DNA of 61,652 nt, taken from assembly GCA_945864145.1 (NCBI GenBank), contig CAMBAN010000003.1, forward strand, positions 1 through 61,652. The letters run 5' to 3'. The stretch comes from an uncultured Lachnospiraceae bacterium. Lineage in GTDB: Bacteria; Bacillota; Clostridia; Lachnospirales; Lachnospiraceae. The notes under the pieces were generated by a model that was given only the letters and a program-made list of their open reading frames with translations, made no database searches and was not told the DNA's origin. Below are positions 7,174 to 16,336 of the stretch, piece by piece (position 1 is the stretch's first letter; each line of letters opens with the position of its first letter). Position numbers and translations under genes: made by a program.

Positions 7174-8289
7174 TTAATTATTATATTTTCTTACACACTG
7201 TAATCTTACATTAAGAACAAAACCCATCCCAATAAAGATACTAACCAAAGAAGTCAGACCATAGCTTACAAACGGTAAAGGAACACCTGTATTTGGGAAA
7301 ATACCGGTTGCTACGGCGATATTTACGAAGCTTTGAAAACCAATTAATGCGGCCATTCCTGAAGCAATACAGGTACCTGCTAAGTCTTTTGCTTTTCTGG
7401 CAACGTTTACACATTCTATTGCAATTAGAAATTCCAGTAGAATGACTACACAACCGCCTACAAAACCAAGCTCCTCACCTACAAGTGTAAAAATGAAGTC
7501 CGTCTGAGGTTCTGATATAAAATTACCATTTTTTACAGAGCTTATCATATTATTATTTAAGCCCTTACCCCATAGCATACCAGAGCCTATTGCCATCATC
7601 GCATTGGTCTGCTGATAGGCAGCACCTGTCGCATACTTTTCCGGCTCCAGCCATGCTAAAATTCTTGTCTGTTGATATTCTTTGATGATTGTCTGATCCG
7701 GCTGTAATACAAGTATCAAAAAAATCACTGCCGCCGGAATGGCAATACTCAATACTCCAATAATAATTTTGGAATCCAATCCGCCCATATACCAGATAAC
7801 GCAGAAAATAACAAGTATGACAATACTTGTAGACATATCCGGCTGTTTATATATTAAAAGTAATGGCGGTGCCAAAAGCAATATCATCGTAGCAATGATT
7901 CGCAAAGAATTCAAATGCTCCTTATGTTTCATAATAAACTGTGAATAGAATAAAATCAACATAATTTTCGCAGTTTCAGATGGTTGAAACTGAATTCCTC
8001 CAATTTCCAACCATCTTGTTGCGTTATTTACATTCTCTCCAAAAAAATGAACAAGTACCAGTAAAAGTAGATTTACGAAATAAATCAGCCAATAAAAATG
8101 TAGGAAAAAGGAATAGTCAAAAAAAGAAATAACAAGCATGATAAACACACCCATCAGTAATCCCTGTAACTGCCTTTCCTGCACAGAGGTTTTTGCACTT
8201 CCTACAACTAAAACGCCAATAACAGATATGGCAATCACCATAATTATTAATTTAAAATCATAATCTCTGACTCTGTAATTCTTAAACAT
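7174..8289 (-). CDS. rodA: RodA/FtsW/SpoVE-family peptidoglycan glycosyltransferase (RodA)
   Basis: Polytopic SEDS protein that polymerises lipid II into glycan strands with a class B PBP during elongation. About ten transmembrane helices are apparent. The FtsW/RodA signature region is present (NNATRWLEIGGIQFQPSE, PDMSTS, and a C-terminal GVPLPFVSYG). The frame opens upstream at TTG 8340, but I use ATG 8289 (371 aa), which matches the family N-terminus MFKNYRVRDYDF and is preceded by AGAAAGG with a 13-base spacer. Being in one operon with mreBCD and PBP2 argues for RodA rather than FtsW or SpoVE. Confidence 0.92.
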   Translation of the reverse strand: MFKNYRVRDYDFKLIIMVIAISVIGVLVVGSAKTSVQERQLQGLLMGVFIMLVISFFDYSFFLHFYWLIYFVNLLLLVLVHFFGENVNNATRWLEIGGIQFQPSETAKIMLILFYSQFIMKHKEHLNSLRIIATMILLLAPPLLLIYKQPDMSTSIVILVIFCVIWYMGGLDSKIIIGVLSIAIPAAVIFLILVLQPDQTIIKEYQQTRILAWLEPEKYATGAAYQQTNAMMAIGSGMLWGKGLNNNMISSVKNGNFISEPQTDFIFTLVGEELGFVGGCVVILLEFLIAIECVNVARKAKDLAGTCIASGMAALIGFQSFVNIAVATGIFPNTGVPLPFVSYGLTSLVSIFIGMGFVLNVRLQCVRKYNN

Positions 8290-8321
8290 GTTAATAACTG
8301 TGCCTTTCTCATAACCCGTAA

Positions 8322-8342
8322 ATTTGTGCCATAGGCACAAAT
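8322..8342. repeat. Perfect inverted repeat between minE and rodA
   Basis: ATTTGTGCC and GGCACAAAT form a 9-bp stem with a 3-base ATA loop. No T-run follows on either strand, so it is a weak terminator at best. It sits 33 bases upstream of the rodA ATG and may attenuate, stabilise or process the transcript. Confidence 0.6.
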
Positions 8343-8369
8343 AATAGTGTGAAATTCAGAACATATTTC

Positions 8370-8645
8370 TTAGGAAATACGACAATTATTCAAATCAATA
8401 ATTGGAATATTGGCATACAATACTGGTAACTTATTCCTGCCGGATTTTGCTGTTTTTGAGATTTGAATATCCATACTGTCTGAATCTATTTTCATATATT
8501 TGGAAATTACCAAAGCAATATCATGCTTAATCAGTTCCATCATTTCAGGAGAACAATTTACGCGATCTGATATTAATAATATTTTCAAACGATCTTTGGC
8601 AATCTGTTTTGATTTCTTTTTATGAAACAAGCGAAGAATACTCAT
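8370..8645 (-). CDS. minE: Cell division topological specificity factor MinE
   Basis: Antagonises MinCD at midcell by stimulating the MinD ATPase, giving pole-to-pole oscillation in rods. 91 aa, normal length. The N-terminal membrane-binding helix with basic residues (LFHKKKSKQIAKDRLKILL) includes the MinD-interacting beta/helix segment, and the C-terminal dimerisation domain follows. It starts 4 bases inside minD (ATGA overlap), implying translational coupling and fixed MinD:MinE output. A full MinCDE set is informative because many Firmicutes instead use MinCD with DivIVA/MinJ. Confidence 0.93.
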   Translation of the reverse strand: MSILRLFHKKKSKQIAKDRLKILLISDRVNCSPEMMELIKHDIALVISKYMKIDSDSMDIQISKTAKSGRNKLPVLYANIPIIDLNNCRIS

Positions 8646-9457
8646 ATATGTACCTCCTGACTTACATAATTTTTATGAAACAGATTTGCAATTTTGTTCC
8701 ACATGGTTCGGTCTTTTCCTAAATCCATAAATGGAACCTCTTTGCCAGCCAGCCGATAACAAATATTAAAATAAGCCTGTCCAGCTTGGGAATTTGTTCC
8801 CACCAAAGGTTCTCCTTGATTGGTGGCAATCACCACATTTTCATCATCGGGTACAATACCCAGTAAAGGAATTCCTAAAATATCTACGACATCCTCTACT
8901 GTCATCATATCACCCCGCCGTACTAAATCATATCGCAGACGGTTTACTATCAGTTCAATTTGTTTTACTTCATTTGCCTCCAATAAACCGACAATGCGGT
9001 CGGCATCTCGAATAGCAGAAACTTCCGGTGTCGTGACAACAACAGCTCGATTTGCTCCCGCAATAGCATTTTGAAAGCCTTGCTCAATACCTGCAGGGCA
9101 ATCTAAAATTACAAAATCATACTGATACTTTAAATTTTCAATTAGGGTCACCATTTGCTTTGGTGTGATACAATTTTTATCTCTGGTCTGAGAAGCTGGT
9201 AGTAAAAACAGACCGGGATTTCTCTTATCTTTAATCAATGCCTGTTTCAATCTGCATTTTCCTTCTATGACATCCACCAGATTATAAACAATGCGATTTT
9301 CCAATCCCATGACAACATCTAAATTTCTTAATCCGATGTCTGCATCAATTAGAACAACTTTTTTCCCGAGCCTTGCAAGACCTGTACCTACGTTTGCAGA
9401 TGTAGTGGTCTTTCCTACACCGCCTTTACCGGATGTGACAACAATTACTTCACTCAT
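8642..9457 (-). CDS. minD: Septum site-determining ATPase MinD
   Basis: Deviant Walker-A ATPase (ParA/MinD family) that binds the membrane in the ATP form and recruits MinC. The motif GKGGVGKTT is at about 10-18, followed by switch and Walker B segments (LIDADIGLRNLDVVMG, VILDCPAG). A C-terminal amphipathic membrane-targeting stretch (IANLFHKNYVSQEV) is visible. The start is ATG 9457 (271 aa) because GAGG lies 5 bases before it; the upstream in-frame ATG at 9478 has no ribosome site. It is flanked by minC and minE in one unit. Confidence 0.95.
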   Translation of the reverse strand: MSEVIVVTSGKGGVGKTTTSANVGTGLARLGKKVVLIDADIGLRNLDVVMGLENRIVYNLVDVIEGKCRLKQALIKDKRNPGLFLLPASQTRDKNCITPKQMVTLIENLKYQYDFVILDCPAGIEQGFQNAIAGANRAVVVTTPEVSAIRDADRIVGLLEANEVKQIELIVNRLRYDLVRRGDMMTVEDVVDILGIPLLGIVPDDENVVIATNQGEPLVGTNSQAGQAYFNICYRLAGKEVPFMDLGKDRTMWNKIANLFHKNYVSQEVHI

Positions 9458-9530
9458 AGTAACCTCAACTTTCTCCATAAAGGTTGGATAATAATTTCGT
9501 TATAGTGATTTTGTCACTTCTTTGGTATTT

Positions 9531-10202
9531 CTAGAAAGTAAAACTTTCTAACACTTCTTTGGTAATTTGGTCTACCACAATTTCTCCATTGTATGTATAT
9601 GCAATTTTAGGCACCTGTTTTGCTTTGAAGCCCCATTTCGGATTTTTTTGTTTTCCACATTCCAATTCGCCAATTTTCAGGCTTTCAGGAGACATATCTA
9701 ATGCAACTACAAAATGACTGTTGCTTCCTGTAGCGCCGGCAAATGCTTCTCCGTACAAGCCACCTAAAATAACAATATCCTTCGCTGAATACACAGAACA
9801 GCCAACATTCACATCGCCAAGAATGACAATACTGTTTTCTGTCTCAATGCTTTGTCCGTCTTTTAAAGAACCTCTGTAAAACTGCCCGCAGTTTTCATCT
9901 TTCTGAAAGGTAAGGTTGCTTTGTACACCTAAGAATTTGATATTTTTATCCTCGTCTTTTCCCATGAGACAAAGTACATGAAGTCTTGAGTTTTCAGTAA
10001 TCGTATCTAAAATACTTCGCTCTTCTTTTTCGGAAAGCACACGACCTTCCAATGAAATGGCAACGGAAGCATCTTTAAAAAAGCCATCCGCCTCTTGAAA
10101 TTTGAGAGCAATATCCTGTAACAATTCATCAAAAGGAATATCCGGATCCATAATAATCGATATTCCGCTAGAGAAACTTTTTAAGATTACTGAATTTTTC
10201 AC
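9531..10202 (-). CDS. minC: Septum site-determining protein MinC
   Basis: Inhibits FtsZ polymerisation away from midcell; recruited by MinD. 223 aa with an N-terminal FtsZ-interacting domain (about 1-100), then the C-terminal MinC beta-helix rich in Gly/Val (VILGDVNVGCSV, DIVILGGLYGEAFAG) that dimerises and binds MinD. The start is GTG, supported by AAGGAAAG upstream. It is followed by minD after a 73-base gap without a terminator. Confidence 0.93.
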   Translation of the reverse strand: MKNSVILKSFSSGISIIMDPDIPFDELLQDIALKFQEADGFFKDASVAISLEGRVLSEKEERSILDTITENSRLHVLCLMGKDEDKNIKFLGVQSNLTFQKDENCGQFYRGSLKDGQSIETENSIVILGDVNVGCSVYSAKDIVILGGLYGEAFAGATGSNSHFVVALDMSPESLKIGELECGKQKNPKWGFKAKQVPKIAYTYNGEIVVDQITKEVLESFTF

Positions 10203-10238
10203 GTTACTTTCCTTACCTTTCTTTTATTTGTTAATTAC

Positions 10239-13106
10239 TTAATCATCTCCACCACCTGTAGTTTCCAAGGTAGTAGCTGTACCTGTAAGCAATTCTTCAT
10301 CATCTACCAAACCATAATAGTATTGGTAGACATCTCTTGCTGTTTGTGCAGCATAAGCTGATTCATATCCAAATGCGATACGAACTGTAACCGCAATTTC
10401 TGGATTTTCATAAGGGGCATAGCTGATAAAAAGTGCATGGGTAGAACGCGTTCTGTCCTGCTGTGCTGTACCTGTTTTTCCGGCTACATCTACCGCTAAT
10501 GAGTTAAAATAGGATTTACTTTCCACTACTTTTCTCATACCGGAATGAATGGCATTCCATAGCCCATCAGAAATATCCACAGTATTTCTAATCTCCGGCT
10601 GATAATCAGTAAGCAGATTTCCCTTTGAATCTGTCAATTTATCTAATAAGCTTAAATTGTAACAGGTGCCACTGTTGGCAACTGTTGTTACATAGCGTGC
10701 AAGTCCTACAGTTGTGTAGTTGTGTGTACCCTGTCCAATCGCAGATGGCACTGCTAATTCATCAGAAAATTTTGGCTCAGCTTCCTGGATTTCAATGCCG
10801 GATTTTTCTGTCAGACCAAACATATCTGCATATTTTTCCAAACGATTTAAACCATACTCACTATTATAGCCACTGCCATCCTGACTTAAACGAAAACCTA
10901 CTTCATAGAAAAAATTATTACATGAATTTGCTACTGCATTTGAGACATTCATAGCTCCATGGGAGCCGGGATATACCCAACAGTGATAAATAGTAGGTGC
11001 CAATTTTTCAAAGGTACCTGTACAATTAATAGTTTCACCTAAAGAAGAAACAACTCCTTCTTCAATGGATGCTACAGCAGAAACAATTTTGAAGGTAGAA
11101 CCTGGTGCCGTTCGTTGCTGTGTAGCTGCACTCCACTGCGGTACCGACAAATCAGCCTGTAGTTGAGCATAATAAGAAGCATCTACTCCATTTGCAAGCT
11201 TGTTGATATCGTAACCCGGATATGACACAAGTGCCAGAACTTCACCGGTATTTACATCCGTCACAACACAGGAACCGGAGCATGGGTCAAGTGCAAGCTG
11301 CGCAGGTGTAATCTGCAGAGTTGAAATCATTTCTACCATAAAATCATAAGGACTTATCTTTCCATTTCTCAGATTGGAAATTTTTTCTTCTGATACACTG
11401 ATTAAATCCTGTTCCCATAAAAGCATACAAATTTGCTTTCCACTGATAGTCTGGTTACTAATCATATATTTATAAATCTTTTTGGTAAATTCAGTATTGT
11501 CTTTTAGATTTTTTACAATATAATCATTGAGCGCATGCATAACCTCTGTGGAATCCGAATACTGACTTTCTACGGAAAGTTTAGTAATGTCAATCCAGTT
11601 TTTGGAAATAGCATACACTAAATATTCCTGCAAACTGATAGACTCTTCAGAATTCCATGCAAGATAGGTCTTGTCTTCTTTATCAATTGCACTGCTGACT
11701 AATACACCTTTATTTGTAAGCATTGTAACTATATAGCTTTCATAAGTTCTGTATTCTTTCGTCAGCTTACCATAAGGCGTTTTGACCGTAGTCAACTCCT
11801 CGCTGATTTTATCTAATACCTCTGCCTGCTTTGTAAGAAAAGCCTGATGTACCTGCTTTTCCGTATCACTTGCAGAATCATCTGTAAATCTTGTAATATC
11901 TATGACATTATTGTTTATTAACTGAAAATACACATCATCAATAGGAATCGCAATATTACTTTGTTTGGAAGCAGTAGCTGGATCATAATTCATAATATTT
12001 TTCATTTTAGAAACGATAATACCGGCGATATTTTGTTCCAAAATGTTGTAAACAGCTACTTGCAAATCTTTGTCAATAGAAAGATACAGATTATTTCCTG
12101 CCTGTGGTTCTACCACATCGGTTGTCTCAATCACTCGTCCAAGATTATCTACATAGATAGTTTCAGAACCTTTGACACCTTGCAGTTCTAATTCCATAAC
12201 CTGTTCAATACCATTTTTACCTACCGTATCATTCATAGTATAGCTGCTGTTTGACTGGGACAGTTCATCTAATTCATCCTGGTCAATTTTTCCGGTATAA
12301 CCTAAAATATGAGAAAAATAATACGGATAATTGTATTTTCTAATAGTAGTCTCTTCTATAGAAACACCCTCTAAATCACTGGCATTCTCCATAATCACTG
12401 CTACTGTCTTATCTGACACGTCTGTCGCAACTGTCGTTGCGATATATTTTTGGAAACTGTAGAGACTCATCTGATAACGAATGGTAATGATTTGCAAAAC
12501 CTCTCGCTTGGTATATCCTTGTCCGGGAACAAATTCTTTTGTTCCATCTTCCTTTGTAACAGTTTCTCCAATTTTATATTTATTGCATAAGTACATAATG
12601 ACTTCGTCCGGTGTTGCTGTTTTTTCAGCATACAACAGTTCATCCACCTTTGTTCTGCCATAAATATCTGCCAAAAATCTATTTAGTTTTGTCCCCTCAA
12701 TATCAAAAGCATACTCCCCTGCTTCATTGATAATAATATCGAAATCACTTATGACATTGTCGTCATTTGCCTCTATCATATGAATGAGCTTGTACAAAGT
12801 AGCATTTATCTGCTCATTTTTACGACTTCCGGATTCATATACATCTTCAATTGTTACAGAATAAGCAAGTTCATTATAAGCAAGTAAATTGCCGTTTCTA
12901 TCGTAGATATTTCCACGGGTACCTTCAATAATTCTTTCTTTTTGTATCTTAAGTTGGAAATTATTCAAATATGATTGACCTTTTACTATTTGCAGGTAGA
13001 AAATCCTATATATCAAAACACCTGCCATAAGTGCAAAAGCTAAATACAGCAGTAAAAATCTGGAAGTAACCATATTGAATAAACTTTCTTTAATCTTTTT
13101 TAGCAA
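10239..13106 (-). CDS. Class B penicillin-binding protein 2 (elongation transpeptidase) with a large insertion
   Basis: Crosslinks peptidoglycan during elongation with RodA. It has an N-terminal membrane anchor, a PBP-dimer domain and a C-terminal transpeptidase. The active-site motifs, numbered from TTG 13106, are STFK (about 670-673), SCN (728-730) and KTG (877-879). It is about 955 aa, well above the usual 600-720, because roughly 240 residues are inserted between the dimer domain and the SGSCVVTDVNTGE strand (about 11290-12000). I prefer TTG 13106 since AGAGGTGA lies 8 bases before it; GTG 13118 sits on that same sequence. It overlaps mreD by 17 bases. Confidence 0.93.
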   Translation of the reverse strand: MLKKIKESLFNMVTSRFLLLYLAFALMAGVLIYRIFYLQIVKGQSYLNNFQLKIQKERIIEGTRGNIYDRNGNLLAYNELAYSVTIEDVYESGSRKNEQINATLYKLIHMIEANDDNVISDFDIIINEAGEYAFDIEGTKLNRFLADIYGRTKVDELLYAEKTATPDEVIMYLCNKYKIGETVTKEDGTKEFVPGQGYTKREVLQIITIRYQMSLYSFQKYIATTVATDVSDKTVAVIMENASDLEGVSIEETTIRKYNYPYYFSHILGYTGKIDQDELDELSQSNSSYTMNDTVGKNGIEQVMELELQGVKGSETIYVDNLGRVIETTDVVEPQAGNNLYLSIDKDLQVAVYNILEQNIAGIIVSKMKNIMNYDPATASKQSNIAIPIDDVYFQLINNNVIDITRFTDDSASDTEKQVHQAFLTKQAEVLDKISEELTTVKTPYGKLTKEYRTYESYIVTMLTNKGVLVSSAIDKEDKTYLAWNSEESISLQEYLVYAISKNWIDITKLSVESQYSDSTEVMHALNDYIVKNLKDNTEFTKKIYKYMISNQTISGKQICMLLWEQDLISVSEEKISNLRNGKISPYDFMVEMISTLQITPAQLALDPCSGSCVVTDVNTGEVLALVSYPGYDINKLANGVDASYYAQLQADLSVPQWSAATQQRTAPGSTFKIVSAVASIEEGVVSSLGETINCTGTFEKLAPTIYHCWVYPGSHGAMNVSNAVANSCNNFFYEVGFRLSQDGSGYNSEYGLNRLEKYADMFGLTEKSGIEIQEAEPKFSDELAVPSAIGQGTHNYTTVGLARYVTTVANSGTCYNLSLLDKLTDSKGNLLTDYQPEIRNTVDISDGLWNAIHSGMRKVVESKSYFNSLAVDVAGKTGTAQQDRTRSTHALFISYAPYENPEIAVTVRIAFGYESAYAAQTARDVYQYYYGLVDDEELLTGTATTLETTGGGDD

Positions 13107-13617
13107 GTTTTCGGTCACCTCTTTTTTCGGAATTGTTCAGTTTATTATTAATGAACAATATAATTGGATATAGAAAAATAGTAACAAAAATTGTATATAC
13201 TAATTCTGGGAATATAACGTTCTTTACATAAAAACCAAAAGCAAAACGCCCTCTTAGTAAAAACAGCAGAATATAGCATAACAAAGAATAAACAATATCA
13301 CTTCCGGTAATCAAAGCCAACGGAAGCTTTAAGTCATCCTGATAGAAAACTCTGTGAAACAGACCATTGCAGGCTCCAATGTACAAAAACAGCAAAGCGT
13401 AAAATCCAAGTACACTACCGTTAAAAACGTCCATTAAAAGTCCGCAAAGAAAGCCTACAAGCATTCCATGTCTTTCACCATACATAAATCCATAGGATGC
13501 TGTAACAATAATCAATAAATTGGGTGAAATATCACCAAAACTCAATTTTTGAAATAATGTGGTCTGTAAGACAAAGCCGAACAGAATCATGCATATCATC
13601 GAGATAATCTTTTTCAT
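13090..13617 (-). CDS. mreD: Rod shape-determining protein MreD
   Basis: Small polytopic membrane protein of the elongasome, partner of MreC. 175 aa with about five hydrophobic segments and the conserved region SFGDISPNLLIIVTASYGF followed by GFLCGLLMDVF. The frame opens at TTG 13629, but ATG 13617 is preceded by GGAG with a 6-base spacer and gives a normal N-terminus. mreC ends 14 bases upstream and the gene runs into the PBP2 coding sequence. Confidence 0.9.
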   Translation of the reverse strand: MKKIISMICMILFGFVLQTTLFQKLSFGDISPNLLIIVTASYGFMYGERHGMLVGFLCGLLMDVFNGSVLGFYALLFLYIGACNGLFHRVFYQDDLKLPLALITGSDIVYSLLCYILLFLLRGRFAFGFYVKNVIFPELVYTIFVTIFLYPIILFINNKLNNSEKRGDRKLAKKD

Positions 13618-13631
13618 TCCGTACTCCAATA

Positions 13632-14501
13632 TTATTTGGAAATTTGCTGCTTGGTCTCCAGGATAACAAGCACTTCTTCCAAATGAGAAAAATCTACAGC
13701 AGGTGTAATCTCTCCATATTTAGTAATATTATTGGAGTCCTGCTCAATTTTGCTAATATAGCCAATAAGAATACCCGGCAGATATTTGTCACTGATATTA
13801 GAAGTAACAACCTTATCTCCCAATTCAACCTTATCCTTTGTATCATTTAACTGTTCATACCCAATGACTCCCTCTGCCATAAGCTGCAAAGAGCCAGTAA
13901 CAATCATGGTATCTGAGCTGGCCAGTACCATACCACTGACATTTGAATCATCATTAATGATAGCATTTACTTTAGCCCAGTTGTCACCAATATCGGTAAT
14001 ACGACCAACCAGACCACCTCCGGCAATGACATTCATGTCAACTGTCAGTCCGTCATTTAATCCTTTATCAATGGTAAAGGTATGGAACCAGTTACCACTG
14101 TCTCGGGCAATGATGCGTGCACCTACTTTATCGTAACTGCTATACTGTTCATCAAGCTCTAACAGTTCTCTTAGATTATTTAATTCATATTTATCCTGTT
14201 GGAGCTGTGTATTCTGAATAGTAAGTTCTGCTACCTGCTCCTTCAGTTCCTGATTTTCTTTCAGAACTTCTTTTAGTTCGCCAAGTTCCTCCACTCTGTT
14301 GGATATCCAGGTTCCTACGTTGGTCACGCCTTTTTGAAACGGAACTACAACATAGCCTACTACTTTATTAAGCGGCATGGAGGAATAATCTGTAAAAAAA
14401 GAAAAGGCCATCAAAGCAATGCAAATGCAGGTTAAAATGAGAAGCAGATATTTGCTTGGGATGGAAAACTTTTCTTTTTTCCTTTTTACTAAAGGACTCA
14501 T
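13632..14501 (-). CDS. mreC: Rod shape-determining protein MreC
   Basis: Bitopic elongasome scaffold. There is a basic cytoplasmic N-terminus, one transmembrane helix (about 18-40), a coiled coil (about 65-110) and the two-lobed beta domain (about 115-280, with VIAGGGLVGRI and VTSNISDKYLPGILIGYI). 289 aa, typical. The ATG overlaps the mreB-like stop codon by 4 bases (ATGA), so translation is probably coupled. Confidence 0.94.
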   Translation of the reverse strand: MSPLVKRKKEKFSIPSKYLLLILTCICIALMAFSFFTDYSSMPLNKVVGYVVVPFQKGVTNVGTWISNRVEELGELKEVLKENQELKEQVAELTIQNTQLQQDKYELNNLRELLELDEQYSSYDKVGARIIARDSGNWFHTFTIDKGLNDGLTVDMNVIAGGGLVGRITDIGDNWAKVNAIINDDSNVSGMVLASSDTMIVTGSLQLMAEGVIGYEQLNDTKDKVELGDKVVTSNISDKYLPGILIGYISKIEQDSNNITKYGEITPAVDFSHLEEVLVILETKQQISK

Positions 14502-15508
14502 CGACTCATTCCTTCTAAATAAGCAACGGATTTATAGTTGTCATCTTTGATAATCTTAGATAAACCTAATGCAACACCTGTTACAGGGTTCTCACTAACA
14601 TTTACCTTTAAGCCTGTACCTTTTGCAAGTAATTCAGCTAAATGGCTGACTTGAGATGCACCACCGGTCAGATAGATACCTCTTCTGAAGATATCTGCAG
14701 ACAATTCTGGCGGAGTTCTTTCCAAAATAACACGAATATTATCAATAATGACATTAAAATTCTCTAACATACTTTCACAGACAAGATCAGTAGGAATTTC
14801 TTTTTCCATTGGCAATCCTGTTACAATATCTCGTCCGTACACAATAGCGCCTTTTCCGGCTTCTTCCAGCTCCTTTAAAGAAATTTTTACCATTTCGGAG
14901 GTTTTGCTTCCTACGATTAGGCTGAATTCTTTACGAATGGCATTTTTAATAGATTCATCAAATTTCTGTCCGCCTACTTTAATCAGCTTACTTAATACAA
15001 TACCTCCAAGGGAGAGAATAGAAATTTCTGTTGTATGGAAACCAACATTGACTACTAAGATACCCTGAGCATTTTTTACATCAATATCAAGACCAAGTCC
15101 ATCAGCAACTGCTTTTTCCACACGCATGATTTTCTTTGCCTTTACGTTTGCTTCCTTAATCAAATCAAAGAAAGCTCTCTTTTCAACATCTGTGATGTCA
15201 GATGGTACTGCGATATAGAAATCAGCAGGTTTAATGACACCCTTATTAGAATCAGAAATGAAATTACGTAGTAAAAGCTGCATATTTTTAATATCTGCAA
15301 TAACACCATTGCAAAGTGGATATGAAATTTCAATGCTGGATGGGGCTTTTTCGTACATATCATAGGCAGAATCACCATATGCGAACAGTGTCTTTTTATT
15401 TTCCACTGCAATCATATTCTTTTCTACCATTACCTGGTCGCTGTGTGCACTGTAAATTTTAATTGTTCTGGTACCTAAATCAATACCATATGCGTTGTTA
15501 GTCAACAT
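14498..15508 (-). CDS. mreB: MreB/Mbl-like actin homologue with degenerate nucleotide-binding motifs
   Basis: Bacterial actin expected to organise wall elongation. 336 aa, the usual length. Phosphate motif 1 is altered but recognisable (IDLGTRTIK, about 9-17). Phosphate motif 2, normally DIGGGTTE, reads NVGFHTTE (about 154-161), replacing the key Asp by Asn. The EEP segment reads EKA (about 131-133). The adenosine motif LTGGAS (near residue 279) is intact. It may bind ATP without hydrolysing it, or act as a structural paralogue alongside another MreB elsewhere. It heads the mreCD-PBP2-min operon. Family certain, activity doubtful. Confidence 0.88.
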   Translation of the reverse strand: MLTNNAYGIDLGTRTIKIYSAHSDQVMVEKNMIAVENKKTLFAYGDSAYDMYEKAPSSIEISYPLCNGVIADIKNMQLLLRNFISDSNKGVIKPADFYIAVPSDITDVEKRAFFDLIKEANVKAKKIMRVEKAVADGLGLDIDVKNAQGILVVNVGFHTTEISILSLGGIVLSKLIKVGGQKFDESIKNAIRKEFSLIVGSKTSEMVKISLKELEEAGKGAIVYGRDIVTGLPMEKEIPTDLVCESMLENFNVIIDNIRVILERTPPELSADIFRRGIYLTGGASQVSHLAELLAKGTGLKVNVSENPVTGVALGLSKIIKDDNYKSVAYLEGMSR

Positions 15509-15526
15509 AACAACTCCTTTCTGTCT

Positions 15527-16240
15527 CTATAAAAGTCTATTCTGTTTAAAACTAAAGAATTGATTGTCTCCAATAATAATATGGTCCAGTAACGGAATTT
15601 CAACCAATTCGGATACTTCCTTTATTTTATTTGTCATAAGTCTGTCTTGCCTGCTTGGGTTTGGATCCCCACTTGGGTGGTTATGCAATAAAATAATATA
15701 GGTGGCGTCCTCTTTCATTGCCTTCACGAAGATTTCTCGCGATGACACCGGCGTTGCATTGATGGTGCCCATGGAAAGGACACAATCGGTCAATAGCCTG
15801 TTTTTACCATCTAAAAGAACAAGAATACATTGTTCTCTTTCCTGATGTCTGAGTCGTTCCATATAATAGCCGGCAACAGAATCAGCATTTAGAAAATCCA
15901 GTTTCTTTTCTGCCTGCATATGGGAAATACGTTTGGCAATTTCAGCGATACAAAGCAGTTGAATTGCTTTTACCTCTCCAATGCCATGTAGTTTTGTCAA
16001 ATCCATCTAAGAATAATGATGTAAGCCTAATAGTCCCCATTTATCACCGGAAAGTTTCAATACATCTCGCCCCAGTTCTACAGGTGTCTTATTTTTTGTA
16101 CCGGTACGAAGCATAATGGCAAGCAACTCCGCATCCGTCAGACTCTCCGGACCGAGGGCTTTAAATTTGTCATAAGGTAATTCTTCCCGTGAAAATGTTT
16201 CTTTAAATACGCTCATGTCATATTTATGTAACTCGTACAT
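15527..16240 (-). pseudogene. radC: radC (JAB/MPN domain protein) interrupted by an in-frame TAG
   Basis: Two collinear pieces in the same frame, separated only by TAG at 16009-16007. The N-terminal 77 residues carry a helix-hairpin-helix half (LGPESLTDAELLAIMLRTGT). The remaining 159 carry the other HhH part (LHGIGEVKAIQLL) and an intact metalloprotease-like MPN motif (HNHPSGDPNPSRQD). The joined length of about 237 codons matches normal RadC, so a single codon appears to have mutated to amber. An ATG directly after the stop could allow reinitiation, giving a C-terminal MPN protein. Alternatives are sequencing error or suppression. No strong ribosome site is seen at either N-terminal ATG (16240 or 16216). 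Confidence 0.85.
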
Positions 16241-16270
16241 ATACTATTAAGTTTTCATCGAACCATTGTT

Positions 16271-16299
16271 ATCTTACCACACCAAAAACAGTCTGTACA
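16271..16299 (-). promoter_or_regulatory. Possible promoter ahead of radC and the cell-shape operon
   Basis: TGTACA and TAAGAT separated by 17 bases on the minus strand, each 4 of 6 to consensus, in the only sizeable gap (96 bases) upstream of radC-mreB. Weak. Confidence 0.3.
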
Positions 16300-16336
16300 C
16301 ATAAAACCATAGTTTTTTTTCGACCTGTCAGGGTAC

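Noticed and set aside
7160-7175. Possible Rex box upstream of mgsA (TTGTTAA)
   Set aside because: Only one half-site is present; the sequence four bases on does not form an inverted partner.
16004-16012. Selenocysteine or pyrrolysine at the radC stop
   Set aside because: The codon is TAG, not TGA, excluding selenocysteine; RadC has no known pyrrolysine and no pyl genes are visible.
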